From the NCBI GenBank assembly GCA_029891385.1, contig CM057234.1, forward strand, positions 28,925,046-28,989,045: DNA of 64,000 nt, read 5' to 3'. The notes beneath the pieces are model-generated. The model was not told the DNA's origin, searched no databases, and saw only the letters and a program-made list of their open reading frames with translations. Made by a program: the position numbers and the translations under genes. This DNA is from Erythroxylum novogranatense. Its lineage: Eukaryota > Streptophyta > Magnoliopsida > Malpighiales > Erythroxylaceae. Below, piece by piece: positions 12,425 to 23,924 of this stretch; the stretch's first letter is position 1, and each line of letters starts with the position of its first letter.

Positions 12425-12429
12425 ACATT
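12425..12429. repeat. Target site duplication of element B, left copy (ACATT)
   Basis: ACATT immediately precedes the LTR of B and is repeated exactly at 21700-21704. A 5-bp duplication is what a copia integrase makes, so B is an intact insertion. Confidence 0.85.
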
Positions 12430-13316
12430 TGAAGTGAATCATACGTTAATACAACACTTAAAAACACAATAGAATGCACAAGAAGGGGGGGTTGAATTGT
12501 GTATTCCCCTTTTTGAATATCTTTTAGAATTACTTGTTAGAATTAAGATTCTTTACAGAATTCTTATTAATCCTGATTGATCAAACTTTTCAATGCTAAG
12601 TATATGAATAGTGAATAAAAATCAACTTTGAAACGAAAAGTGAGATAGAGAGTGAGAATAGTAGACACGCAGATTTATCTTGGTTCACCCCAAACCGTGG
12701 GCTACGTCCAGTCCTCAGAGTTTCTTCTGAGATTTCACTATCTCTTCAAACGTTACAGTATTCTTTCACGAGCCTCTTCAGGTCTCTACAACCATTATTC
12801 TTTCACACTTAGCCTCTGCAGGCTATCTGTACAACTTTTCTTTTCAGAAAATATTTGAACACTCTGTTACAAAAGGATAGCGTTCAGCTAATTCGCACTT
12901 AATCGCTTTTTCGCTTTGTGTAATTTTTTTCAAAAATAGCAAGCACTTCAGTTTTCGACTTCGACTTGTATTTATAGCCTTCGTCTCTAACTGCTTCTTG
13001 ATTCTTGAATCTTGAATCTTTAAAGAAACGGTTAATCAGTTGAGTTCTGTAACTAACTCGAACTGACTCTTGCGTTTGTTTCTTTTCTGCGTCTGCGTCT
13101 GCGTCTGCGTCTGCATCTTCTATTGTCTTGTGTCATCTGCGTCTGTGTTGACTTTTTAAACTTAGTCTGTGTCAACTTCGCCTCAGATATGTCATCTTCG
13201 CTCATCTCCGAATTCGCTCAGATATCGCCTCATGATCGCTTTGTTTTTCTCGATTTGATCTCACTATGTTTGTTATACATCAAAATCATTTTATGTAAAG
13301 TCATTTTGACTTAACA
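12430..13316 (-). repeat. 3' LTR of copia element B
   Basis: On the minus strand it starts TGTTAAGTCAAAATG and ends CATACGTATGATTCACTTCA-like, with TG...CA ends. It matches 20789-21699 along its length. It holds four GCGTCT hexamers at 13089-13112 where the 5' LTR has twelve. Many of the differences between the two LTRs lie at CAG or CTG triplets. Confidence 0.9.
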
Positions 13317-13330
13317 ATCTCCCCTTTTGA
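13317..13330 (-). other. Polypurine tract of element B
   Basis: The minus strand reads TCAAAAGGGGAGATT directly before the LTR start TGTTAAG. This is the standard copia plus-strand primer and fixes the lower LTR as the 3' one. Confidence 0.85.
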
Positions 13331-13639
13331 ATATAACAAATTACATACAAGAAAAGAAAACAAAACAAAACAACAAAAATTTTTTTACGATGTTGCAAAA
13401 CTTATCTTCTTCCTGTCTTAAATCATTGTGGTCACACCTTCTTCATCTGAACATCCTCTCCTCTTCTGATTATTTTCTTCTTTTCCTGCTCTCCTCCTAT
13501 TTGTTATAATAAAAAATGATTATCGATTCTGGTTCTTCAGCAGTTCTGCTATCATCTTCTTTAGATCATTCACCGTCTCCTTCATGTCATTAAGTTCACC
13601 ACGTAATCTCATCGACTTCATCTCGGCGAAGAGGCTTGA

Positions 13640-15870
13640 TCTGCTTCATGCTGATGGAGGAGCGAAAGGAATTGTAGTAGTATAGGCATCAGAGGATGGA
13701 GTGTAGTCTTCATTAATCTCAAAAGTCGGTGGACGAATGAATGTTGCAGCTTCAGGAAGATTTAGATCAAAAGGAACGGCAAGATCAACAACCGCCTTCC
13801 TTGCGAGGATAGGGCATGTTCTTCGATAGACAGATGTATTAGACAAAGGGCTAATACGAAGAATCGCTCTAACAAGGAACTCAAGAATGTTCTGCTTTAT
13901 ACTTCCCTATCGACAGTCTTCCGCACGATTTGTATGGCTGCAGCTAAGCTTGATCTCGGGTCTTGTGCAGAATGCATGCTTCATCAATTTTCCGCACTTC
14001 TTCCGCAATCGATCTTCTGGACGATCATCATCAACATTATCTTCGAAATAATTTTGACTTTCCTTTGTAAAATCTTTTGGACACCTTGGTTGAATATCCG
14101 GAACAATCTTGATCTCTGTGTTCTCTGTGATTGGGAACATAGTACACGGTGGGGTGGACGCCTTGAGGGATATGGCAAATGATCAAGAAGCCTCAAGGTA
14201 TCGTAAAAGACTTCTTTTTCATTTAGTAACCGCCACGTGATACCATTAATCAACATAGGTTGCACCGAGCTACTATTTTCTTCATCGGTTCAACATCGAT
14301 TATAATAGCATTGCTCGATTGGTAATAACTTCTACCAATTTGATTTCCATCCTATATTTCCTCAAGAACTTACGTAGTTATATACCTTCGACTTGGTTCA
14401 TCATCACCAAATCTGCATCGCAGCTTGCTTCGTCAGGTTCCTTAGAAGTCTCCTGAACCGCCATTCTTCCGCTGGTTCCTCCTTTATAATGCCAGTGTCT
14501 CATGAACCGTGCTTTCATCCACCGTTCTTCTTGTTGAGCACTAGGAATTTCTTGAACTGCATAATGCTCGCTTTGTTTCAACTTGAACAAGACGTTAGCC
14601 TCTTTTGTAGACTAACGCCCTCGGCGCTTGAGATGCTCTTCTTTTGACTAACCTTCTTAGTCTTTTTCTCTCGCTTCAGCTTAGTTTTGCTGATTTCTTC
14701 ACAGGAGATTTTCCTTTAACAGATGTTGTTTTCTCTTCCTCTCGGTCTCTTTAGATCTTACGGCCGATCCTCTTCCGTATAGAGACTAAGGATCTTGTGG
14801 CTTTCACGCACAAGATTTAGAAGTTTCTTCTCGCCTTTGTTCTCTCGGCAATCTTCTTCCTATTGCCTCGAGTCCCGATTCTTGGAGATCTCTTGGCTTT
14901 CTTCACAACTTCGCCAAGAGACTTTCTCCTTGTCTCTTTGGCGCACTTTGCTTTGCCCTCCGAGATTGACTTTCATGACAAGAGGACTTGCCATTTTCAT
15001 GAGAGGTCTCCCTAGCACTCTCCTTAATTCGGCAAGAGGCGATTTGATACTTATAGCGATTGAGAACTTGAGACAGAGTCTTCTTCAATATACGCCCCCT
15101 CGCTTCTTGGTTTTTTCAAGAATCGGCGTGATCTTTGTCTCATCGTATTCGCACCCATTCGCGAATAGTATGAGCATCAATCTTGCTCTTCATCGAAGCA
15201 GTTCATCTTATACCTTAGTGCGATTTAATCTTGGATTCCATAAAGATCCTCGTCAAAATCATACCATAAGGATAACTGGAAGTTTCCTTTAACCCTTAAC
15301 TATATAGTGAAAGATTAAGAAGGGTAGATCTATAGGATTTCGATTGAGAAGAAAGAATGACATTGTTCGCTCAAAGTAGTCACCAAATGCCTTGAACCAA
15401 CTCTAGGAAGAATGCAATTGAACAGATTGCATGCGTAACCCTAACCTTTGGAATCAGATTTGATGTCTTCCTTTCTCTTGAATCATTTGTGCCATAGAGC
15501 TACCTCTTGACATCTTCTTCTTTCATTCCAACTGAGGTCATCCATCCGAGTTTTTCACCAACGGATGGGCAATCAGTTACTTTCCTTATCAAATCCTTTG
15601 TGACAATAACTGATATTCTATCCACAGAGGATACAATATTGTCTTCTATCGAATTTGAGCGCTCTTCCGTAACTCATATACCTCATTTATATAGACAGGT
15701 TCTTGTATCCGAAAGAAGTTCTTCCAACACTTTTATAATCTCGTGTTCTACATCCATGCCGCCACCCCTTAGTGATTCAAAGTTCACAAGTCTTCCATGA
15801 ATCATTCTTTGCTTCCATTGTATAGAGCGAAAGATTATCTTCGAAAACTTTTGAGTGAGAAGATTTTGAG
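13640..15870 (-). pseudogene. Region after pol in element B: remnants of a third ORF
   Basis: Between the end of RNase H (about 16,150) and the polypurine tract (13,317) lies 2.8 kb that is not gag or pol. Minus-strand fragments in several frames include a start-like MIHGRLVNFESL segment near 15,815, a 53-codon stretch with VTDCPSVGEKLGW near 15,560, a very basic part with KKAKRSPRIGTRG near 14,890, and an acidic tail with DDDRPEDRLRKKCG (about 14,000) and NLPEAATFIRPPTFEINEDY (about 13,730). SIRE-type copia elements carry an extra ORF at this position, sometimes called env-like. I do not recognise a defined domain and call no function. Frame breaks are frequent. Confidence 0.5.
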
Positions 15871-16151
15871 AGAATTGGTAAAGTAGAAATGAACCGTCGG
15901 AGATGATGAAAAGATCGCTATAATATCATCTTCACCTACTTATAGGGTTATGGAATGATGGGTTCTCGAATCATTAAGAACCTCGAGTTTATCGATATTT
16001 CCTCCAAAATCTTCCTTGTGAGAAAAGTTACCAATCAGAACTCACGTGTATAACGTCGTTAGTTTCTCACGTTATTTTAGCCTAACCGCCATTTAGCATC
16101 ACCACATTGAGATTGCATCTTATCTTCTCAAAACGTTCTTCACTCGGTGGT

Positions 16152-19110
16152 TTAGTGAAGATGTCCGCCGTTGAAGCTCGTTTCAACGAACTTTAAAGCA
16201 CCACCTTTCTCTCGAACGTAGTCTCTCGTGAAATGATGTCGACTTCTATATGCTTTACTCGAATGCTGAATTGGATTCTTTGACAGGTTTATTGCCTTTG
16301 GTATTGTCGCAATAAATTGAAATCTCCTCCTCCTTAATCGAATAGTCTTCAAGTCGATACTTGATCCACAAATCGTGAACAAAGAATTCATGCGGATATG
16401 TATTACCTTCAACATTGATAGAGCAATTGAGCTTTGTCTCTTGCTTGACCAGGAGACTAGATTTCCTCCAAGAAAGTGACATCCTCCACTTGTGCTCTTT
16501 CTTTCGATTCTATCTCCGACATAGTCCGCATCACAGTATCCGATTAACCTGAAATCTTTACCTTTCTCAAACATTAAGCAAAGATCGATAATACCATGAG
16601 ATATCTCAAAATTCTTTTAACGGCGATAAAATGAGACTCTCTAGGATCGGCTTGAAATCTTGCACACAAGCATACACCTAATGTAATATCGTGTCTACTT
16701 GCTATAAGATACAATAAAGAACCGATCATCCCTCCATATAGGGTTTGATCCACCTTCTTACCAAGTTCGTCTTTCGACAAAAGGTTTGAAGGATGCATCG
16801 GAGTTGCCATTGGCTTCACATTATTCATGTCAAACTTATTCAAAGAACTCTTTCACATACTTACATTGATGAATGAAGATCTTCTCTTTAGTCCGCTTAA
16901 CTTGCAACCCAAGAAAGAACTTTAATTCACCCATCATACTCATTTCAAATTCTCTTTCATTAGTCTCTCAAACTTTAAACACAACTCTTTTGTAGTAGCA
17001 CCAAAGATAATATCATCAACGAGATCTGTATTAAGATAAAATCATTCGAAAACTCTTTCTAAAGAGCGTCTTATCAACTTGACCTCTGCTGAAACCATTT
17101 TCTATTAAGAAGGTACTCAGACGATCATACCAAGCTCTAGGGCTTGCTTTAGGCGTATAAGGCTTTGTGAAGTCTATAGACATAATCTGGATTTTAACAT
17201 CTTCAAAGCCGGAGGTTGTTTCACATAGACTTCTTCGCCTATAAAGCCATTCGAAATGCACTCTTAACATCCATCCGAAACAACTTTATATCGTGACAGA
17301 TTGCATATGCCAACAAAATCCTTATAGCTTCAAGTCTCGCCATTTGGAGCATATGTTTCGTTGTAGTCTATTCCTTCTTGCCGATTGTAACCTTGTGCTA
17401 CTAATCGGCCTTATTACGACTCACTCTTCCCGATTCGTCTAACTTATTCTTGAAAACCCATCTTGTTCCTATAATGGATTTCTTAGGAGGTTTTGGAACC
17501 AAGGACCGACGTTATTCCTTGTGAATTGGTTCAGCTCTTCTTGCATGGCTAACACCCAAGCTTCGTCTTGAAGAGCTTCCTCAACCTTCTTAGGTTCTAA
17601 TTCAGAGATAAAAGCTACATTAGCTTCAAGTCTGAATCTGGACCTTGTCCTAACTCCTTCTGAGGTCTCACCGATAATTAACTCTTCTGGATGAGAACTT
17701 TTATACTTCCAATCTCGTCTTAGTTCTATAGTTTCTGGAATATCTTCAATCTTATTCTCATGAGTGTCTGACGAGGGAGTTTCTGAGGCATCATCTAGGT
17801 TCTTTGAAGGACCTTCAATCTCCATGTCATCTTCCTTATGGGTTTGAGAACTATCATCAATTTTGACATGGATCGTCTCTTCAACAGTCTTTGAAGTCAG
17901 GTTGTAAACTCGAAATGCCTTAGACGATAATGAGTAACCTAGAAATATTCCTGGATAGGTCTTTGAATCGAATTTATCCAACAGCTCTCTCATATTCAGA
18001 ATGGAACATTTGCACCGAATGGATGAAAGTAGGATATGCTTGGTCTTCTTCCATTCCATAACTCGTAAGGAGTTTTCTTGAACATAGGTCGCAACAAGAT
18101 CCTATTCTAATATAGCATGTTGTATTCACACTTACGCCTGAAATACTTAGGAAGATTAGTCTCACATAGCATAGTCCTTGCCATCTCTTGAATCGTCCTA
18201 TTCTTTCTCTCAACAACTCCATTCATTGTGGAGTTCTAGGGGCCAAGAAGTTGTGGGAAATTCCATTCTCCTCACAGAAAACTCTAAACTTCACATTCTC
18301 AAATTCTCCGCCATAATCACTCCTGATACTAGCTATAGACATTCCTTTTTTATTCTGTAACTTTCTGGATAGAGTTTTAAAGTACTTAAAAGACTCATCT
18401 TTGTGTGATAAAAACAATATCCAACAAAATCGAGTAAAATCATCAACAATGACAAGTCCATATTTCTTTCTGCCAAGACTTAATGTCCTTGTAGGACCAA
18501 ACAAATCCATATGTAGTAGTTCTAAAGGTCTTGAAGAAGTTACAAAATTTTTAGAAAAGAAAGGTTTTAACCTGTTTTCCTTTCAAACAATTTTCACATA
18601 AAAATTCTTTGTCAAAACTTATTTTTGGTAAACCTCTTACCAAATCATGTTTTACCAATTTTGAAATATGTTTCAAAGAGACATGACCTAGCTTTTTATG
18701 CCAGATTAGTCTTTCTTCTTCAGAAGATAGAAAACATGAGATATTTTGACTTTGAAAATCTTCTAAGTTGATTTTGTAAAGGTTGTTTCTTCTCTTGGCA
18801 GAGAAAAGTATAGACCCATCTTTGTTTTTGACTTCACAAAGATTTTGATTGAATGTAACTATAAAACTAGAATCACACAACTGACTCACACTAATCAAGT
18901 TATGCTTTAGACCATCAACAAGCAGTACATTATTTATGCATGCAAAGAAATCTTTACCTATTTTCCCGATTCCAATGATTTTGCCCTGCTGGTTGTCTCC
19001 GAAAGTTACCGATCCTCCCTTCTTATACTGAAGGTCTAGGAACATAGACCTTCTTCCCGTCATGTGTCGCGAGCATCCACTGTCTAAATACCAATGGTGC
19101 TTGCCGTATC
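16152..19110 (-). pseudogene. Copia B pol: protease, integrase, reverse transcriptase, RNase H
   Basis: On the minus strand: protease active site WYLDSGCSRHMTG (about 19,050-19,090), and pre-integrase with HKKLGHVSLKHISKL and CENCLKG (18,551-18,720). The integrase core has MDLFGPTRTLSLG, VDDFTRF and RSDYGGEFEN (18,223-18,510); the catalytic Glu region is frameshifted near 18,220. Reverse transcriptase covers about 17,640 to 16,600, with EALQDEAWVLAMQEELNQF, PRAWYDRLSTFL and a damaged YVDD read as LVDD near 17,015. RNase H has LIGYCDADYVGDR and KSTSGGCHFLGGNLVSWSSK (16,430-16,560). The order INT before RT is diagnostic of copia. Frameshifts are numerous and most are one to a few bases. Confidence 0.85.
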
Positions 19111-19697
19111 TTCCAAGGAAGGATATCTGCAGGAGAAACTATTTTATTTCTTGGTACCCAAATTTTCTTGGGTCCTTTATGGTTAGTAGTATGCACATGA
19201 TATGATCATTGATGCATATTACTCGGATGTTGATTAAAATATGTTATCCTATTTCTTCCTTTTTAAGAGACAAATTTATTACGAGACCGAGTATTGTTTC
19301 CAAAGAAACCTTAATCCATCTTATCACTAGGATGTCTACATTTTCCTAGCATATCATTCATTTTCTTTGTACTCTCTCGTGAAAGTAACTAGATCACCTG
19401 ATAGATTCTTGATCCTCAGTTTGAGTTGATTAATCTCATCTGATATGTCTACAAGTTTCCTTTAACTTCTAACTCCTTTTTAAGCAAATATTTTCTCTCT
19501 ATTTTCTCAAGATTTCTAATATTCTCTCAGATACTTTTCTTCAACAACTTGTACTGCTTCGTAATAGCATGAGAATCTTCTAACAGCTCAATATGCATCA
19601 TGCAAATTTTCAGAGTCGATTTTACCTCCTCATCACTATCTTCCTCGGCCATTAGGCAAATGTTTGCATGTTCGATGACTTCGAGCTCAGATTCGAT

Positions 19698-20755
19698 TCA
19701 GATGAATCTAGGTCCTCCCATGTTGCCATCATGCTTTTCTTGCCTTCTACTCTTCTTGGGTTTCTTCTTGAGAGTAGGGCATTCTGACTTGTAGTGTCCA
19801 GCTGATTGCACTCGTAATAAATGATAGAAGACTTTTCGGCTTAGCTTCATCTTTTCCATTCTTTCGAATGTCGTTACTACGGGCTTCTTCTTCCACATCG
19901 CGCTTATCTTTCTCGAAATGAAAGATAATTCGTCATCTTCATCACTCGATTCTCAATCTGATTGGCTAGAGTTGTCATCCTTGATTCTTCAATTTTCAAT
20001 GCTTTTGATGTCTTCCTCCTTCTCGAGTCTTATGATTCTTTTGTCCAACCTTCATCTTATTGACTTCTCTCGCTTGGGCTTATCTTCAGCGTTGAGTTCA
20101 ACTTCATGAATCTTTAAGGATCCCAAAGAACTCATCTAGCTTTAATATGCTCAAGTCTTTGGCTTCTTACCGCCAGTAACTTTTGGTCTCCATCTCTTAG
20201 AAGACTTCTTAGAATCTTGCGAACGTGATCTTGATTATTGTATGTCCTTCCAAGAGCTTTCAATCCATTGATAATTGTTTGAAATCTTCCAAACATTTGA
20301 TCAATAGATTCTTCATCTTCCATCCTGAAAAGTTCATATTGATGTTAAAGAATACTTATCTTGGATTCCTTAACTTGACTTGTGCCTTCATGAGCAATGG
20401 ACAATGTGTCCCACATTTCTTTTGCTGTGTCGCAACCATGCACTTTGTCGTACTCGCTTCTACTTAGGGCACACTTTAAGAAAAATTTCGCCTTTGAATT
20501 CAGTTGTATTATTGCTTTCTGATCAGCCGTCCATCTGCTTCGTGGAATAGAACTACCTTCGTCATCTACAGGTATATAGGGTCCGTTCTCTATTATGTCC
20601 CAAAGGTCTACATGTGTAGATTCGATGAATAACCGCATCCTATCTTTCCAGTAATGATAGTCTTCTCCATTGAATGCTGGAGGTCTAATGACTGAGGCTC
20701 CTTCAACGATGTATACATGTGACTCCGCCATTATCTTTAATCCACACTTCGCCAA
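19698..20755 (-). pseudogene. Copia B gag
   Basis: The likely start is the Met of MAESHVYIVEGASVIRPP near 20,731; an upstream in-frame Met lies at 20,755. Typical copia gag features follow: FNGEDYHYWKDRMRLFIEST, LWDIIENGPY, ALSRSEYDKVHGCDTAKEMW and, in a second frame, DQMFGRFQTIINGLKALG with KILRSLLRD (20,132-20,323). A CCHC knuckle appears as GHYKSECPTLKKKPKK near 19,780; the first Cys pair is disrupted. At least two frame changes break the protein. The role would be the capsid-like coat of the retrotransposon particle. Confidence 0.8.
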
Positions 20756-20774
20756 AGTGATTCTTGGATACCAA

Positions 20775-20786
20775 GCTCTGATACCA
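20775..20786 (-). other. Primer binding site of element B
   Basis: The minus strand reads TGGTATCAGAGC, complementary to the 3' end of plant initiator Met-tRNA, two bases inside the 5' LTR. It fixes the orientation and the 5' LTR of B. Confidence 0.9.
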
Positions 20787-20788
20787 AT

Positions 20789-21427
20789 TGAAGTGAATCA
20801 CACGTTAATCAAAGACTTAAAAACACAATAGAATGCACGAGAAGGGGGTTGAATTGTGTATTTCCCTTTTTGAATATCTTTTAGAATTACTTGTTAGAAT
20901 TAAGATTCTTTACGTAATTCTTATTAATCTGATTGATCAAACTTTTCAATGCTAAGTATATGAATAGTGAATAAAGATCAACTTTGAAACTAAAAGTGAG
21001 ATAGAGAGTGAGAGTAGTAGACAAGCGATTTATCCCGGTTCACCCCAAACCGTGGACTACGCCCGATCCTCGAGTTTCTTCCGAGATTTCACTATCTCTT
21101 CAAACGTTACGAGATTCTTTCACGAGCCTCTTGAGTCTCTACAACCAAGATTCTTTCACACTTAGCCTCTGCAGTTATCTGCATAACTTTTCTTTCGAAA
21201 AATATTTGAACACTCATTCTGTATGATAGCGTTCACTAATTCGCACTTAATCGCTTTTTAGCTTTGTGTAATTTTTTCAAAAACAGAAGAACTTCAGCCG
21301 ACTTGACTTGTATTTATAGCCTTCGCCTCTAACTCGCTTCTTGATTCTTGAATCTTGAATCTTTAAAGAAACGTTAATCACTTGAGTTCAGAATTCTTTC
21401 GAACTCGACTCTTGCGTCTGTTTCTTT

Positions 21428-21502
<75 letters not shown>

Positions 21503-21699
21503 TCTATTGTCTTGTGTCATCTGCGTCTGTGTTGACTTTTTAAACTTAGTCTGTGTCAACTTCGCTCAGATCGCCATCTTCGTCATCCTCCGAATTAAAT
21601 CAGATATCGTCTCAGGATGTTTTGTTTTTCTTGTATTTGATCTCATTATGTTTGTTATACATCAAAATCATTTTTATGTAAAGTCATTTTGACTTAACA
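20789..21699 (-). repeat. 5' LTR of copia element B
   Basis: This 911-bp LTR pairs with 12430-13316 and sits next to the primer site. A TATAAATA-like site reads on both strands near 21,310 ('GTATTTATAGCC' on plus). The hexamer array at 21431-21502 accounts for most of the length difference between the LTRs. Confidence 0.9.
21431..21502. repeat. (GCGTCT)12 microsatellite in the 5' LTR of B
   Basis: Twelve perfect hexamers run in tandem. The matching place in the 3' LTR has four plus one variant (13089-13118). The minus strand reads AGACGC repeats, which produce a meaningless poly-Arg open frame. Confidence 0.95.
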
Positions 21700-21704
21700 A
21701 CATT
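21700..21704. repeat. Target site duplication of element B, right copy (ACATT)
   Basis: Exact repeat of 12425-12429, directly after the end of the 5' LTR. Confidence 0.85.
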
Positions 21705-21990
21705 TCCCTTACATTCATATTTTCTTATTGCCTATGAAACTCAGGAGACAACTGGCTAACATCACACATGTTACTTACTCATTGTCATCTATATGACTTT
21801 GATAATATTCCCAATCTTTATTAGCAACATTGTGCGTAGGTTCAGGTGGTAGCTCATTGTCAAGAACATACAATTTTTTCTCCCGCCTTAAAAACAATTT
21901 TAAGGTTACACAACTAGTTAGAAAAATGTGGTCCAGACAATTTGTTTGCATCTATGATGCTCCTCAGGGACAAGTTCGTACTCAATTTCA
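21705..21990 (-). pseudogene. Copia A gag, 5' part, displaced by insertion of B
   Basis: Reading down the minus strand gives KLFLRREKKLYVLDNELPPE, then NVANKDWEYYQSHIDDNE, a stop, and VTCVMLAS. This is the usual N-terminal gag pattern of plant copia elements, in which an 'LD.P.PPEP' segment precedes 'CVMLA'. It runs towards the B insertion and resumes on the far side at 12,424. The start codon is not certain and several stops are present. Confidence 0.6.
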
Positions 21991-23910
21991 AAAACTATTT
22001 TGTCAAAAACAAAAATTAGTTTATGTCGTAAAACCAAATAAATAAGGACTTTAAAATTTTGGTTACTCCCATTATTTTAAACAAATTAATTGCCCTCATT
22101 ATTAATTCTAGAAATTATCAAATAATTTCCTAGTGGGCTAGGATCATATTTTAATTTAACTGATCTTGAGTTTACTCAATAAACCAATTAAATTAAATTA
22201 GGTTGATAACATTTAATCAATCACATCTTATGTGATTCCTAGATTCGTTAGGAGACAACTCTTTGTCATAAACATATCTAATAATATTATCCTGACCTTG
22301 CCTCTAAATTAATATGATCATGAGTTTACTCATCCAAATCATATAAATTTAGTAAATTAAAACCCATCGTTATAAGATTAAACATGTTCGAGATAAAGTA
22401 GCTTTGAGTTTACTAACAACCTTAACAATAAACAAAACTCGGTTTAATCCTATAATAATAGAATGTTTTATTCATGTTCTAAACATATACTTAATATTTT
22501 AATAAGGATTTAAAATAAATAATAATAATAAAATAATATCTCATTCAAATAATATAATCTCATTATATTGATTTATTTGACATAATTTAATTATGAAAAA
22601 TAAATTGAGATTTTTAAAAATAAAAATTAATTTAATTAATCAACATTTGAAAAATTAAATTAAAAATAAAACGGTCTTTCACCAGAGAGAGGCTCAAGAG
22701 CCGGCCGGCCAAGCATGCTGGGCTTAGTGTCAGGAGATCGCGTCTCCTGGGTGCACTGGTTTGCTGGGCTCAGTGCCAGGAGACCGCATCTCCTAGTAGG
22801 TGCGCGCCAAGAGACCATGTCTCCTGGGTGCGCTGGCACCTGCGTGGTGGGGCACGCGCGCTGCACACACCCCGTCTTCTTCACCAAAACTTCATTTTTT
22901 AAAATCAAAACAACATTTATTCTGCTAACTACCTTCAGACTATCTCAAGACACTTTACCCCATCAGAATCAATATAGACATACTTATAAATATACATAAA
23001 ACTCTAGAGAGATAAAACTCTCTAGAGTGAGAAACCAGCACCACCGAAGGTAGTGGTTCTCTAACCATCGATGGCTACTACTGCCTTCGGTGATCCTGTG
23101 CTTCATCACTATGATGCACAATAATACTCATTAATTAAACATATAACAACATTCATTGAAGTATTTGAGTTTGAATAAAAACAATGAATAATGGCCAACT
23201 GAAATGTTAATGCTTCATGCTTGAATAAATGAACAAAAAAAATGCTAGAGTAAAAGAATAGAATGCATCATCATAAATGCAACCATTTGCAGTTATTAAA
23301 CTAAGACTTAAGCATACTTTATGCAAAGATAACAGAGAAGACCATCTGTCGGTTTCAATGTTCTGTTATTACACATGCATGCAACTCTTCATCTGTAATA
23401 AACGTATGCAACTCTTCATTTGTTTTGGAAGAAACATCGCACAAGTGGAAAAACGGGTTCATCAAAGATTGAAAAAATAAGTTCCAGAAACACATGAACC
23501 TTTTTCAGATTTCCAGAAAAATTGGAAAATTTCCTGAAAACAAATGCAAACTTTTACATGTTTCCATAAACAGATAACACAAGCTTTATCAACAATCCAT
23601 TTAAGTGATTAAACAAGTCCTACCATATCCAGAAACACTTTCGGATGAGCACGAAAAACATAATATTTTTCAAAAAAATATTTAATCAAGTAGAACATAC
23701 ACGAAACATTAGTGCAATTAGCATATACACAAACCCATGTATAACAATGCAGTATTTGTGTATAACTACAAAAACTTTCAAAAAATCATATTTTCAGATC
23801 TCCAACCCAATCCCAAAACAGGTTCAACTTATAAATATGCAACTTTTGCATATTAAAACCAAATCTAAACATATTCAAGCTTATGAATCAAAATTAAAAC
23901 TGTTAAAAGT
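21991..23910 (-). other. Leader of element A, AT-rich with a GC-rich hairpin block
   Basis: No coding content is seen between gag and the primer site of A. The stretch 22,085-22,680 is very AT-rich and repeats GAGTTTACT three or more times. It is followed by a sharply GC-rich block (22,690-22,880) and then a plus-strand TATAAATA (about 22,985) with a CTCTAGAG palindrome pair (23,002-23,028). The last features resemble an LTR promoter on the plus strand, so a fragment of another element may lie here. Confidence 0.4.
22732..22825. repeat. Three tandem hairpins in the A leader
   Basis: AGGAGATCGCGTCTCCT (22732-22748), AGGAGACCGCATCTCCT (22778-22794) and AAGAGACCATGTCTCCT (22809-22825) each have complementary 6-bp arms around a 5-base loop; the third has one mismatch. 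The flanking GCTGGGCT..AGTG..C also repeats before the first two. Confidence 0.75.
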
Positions 23911-23923
23911 GGCTCTAATACCA
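23911..23923 (-). other. Primer binding site of element A
   Basis: The minus strand reads TGGTATTAGAGCC, one base from the LTR end at 23925. It is a one-change variant of the iMet-tRNA site and is common in plant copia elements. Confidence 0.75.
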
Positions 23924-23924
23924 T

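Larger units (their letters stand above)
12430..21699 (-). mobile_element. Complete SIRE-like Ty1/copia element B (9.27 kb)
   Basis: This full-length element has an 887-bp 3' LTR (12430-13316), polypurine tract, internal region, iMet primer site (20775-20786) and a 911-bp 5' LTR (20789-21699). Exact ACATT duplications flank it. Minus-strand order is gag, CCHC, protease, integrase, reverse transcriptase and RNase H, then about 2.8 kb of further sequence before the polypurine tract. Copia order, a length above 9 kb and the extra 3' region point to the SIRE/Maximus lineage. It sits inside gag of element A and is therefore younger than A. Confidence 0.9.

Noticed and set aside
13089..13118. Short regular repeats considered as a CRISPR-like or satellite array
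   Set aside because: A plain hexanucleotide microsatellite without spacers, inside a plant LTR.
21374..21559. Open frame encoding a long poly-arginine stretch
   Set aside because: It is the translation of the GCGTCT hexamer array on the minus strand inside an LTR.
22715..22999. Overlapping open frames across the GC-rich hairpin block
   Set aside because: They come from the tandem GC-rich repeats; no family resemblance.
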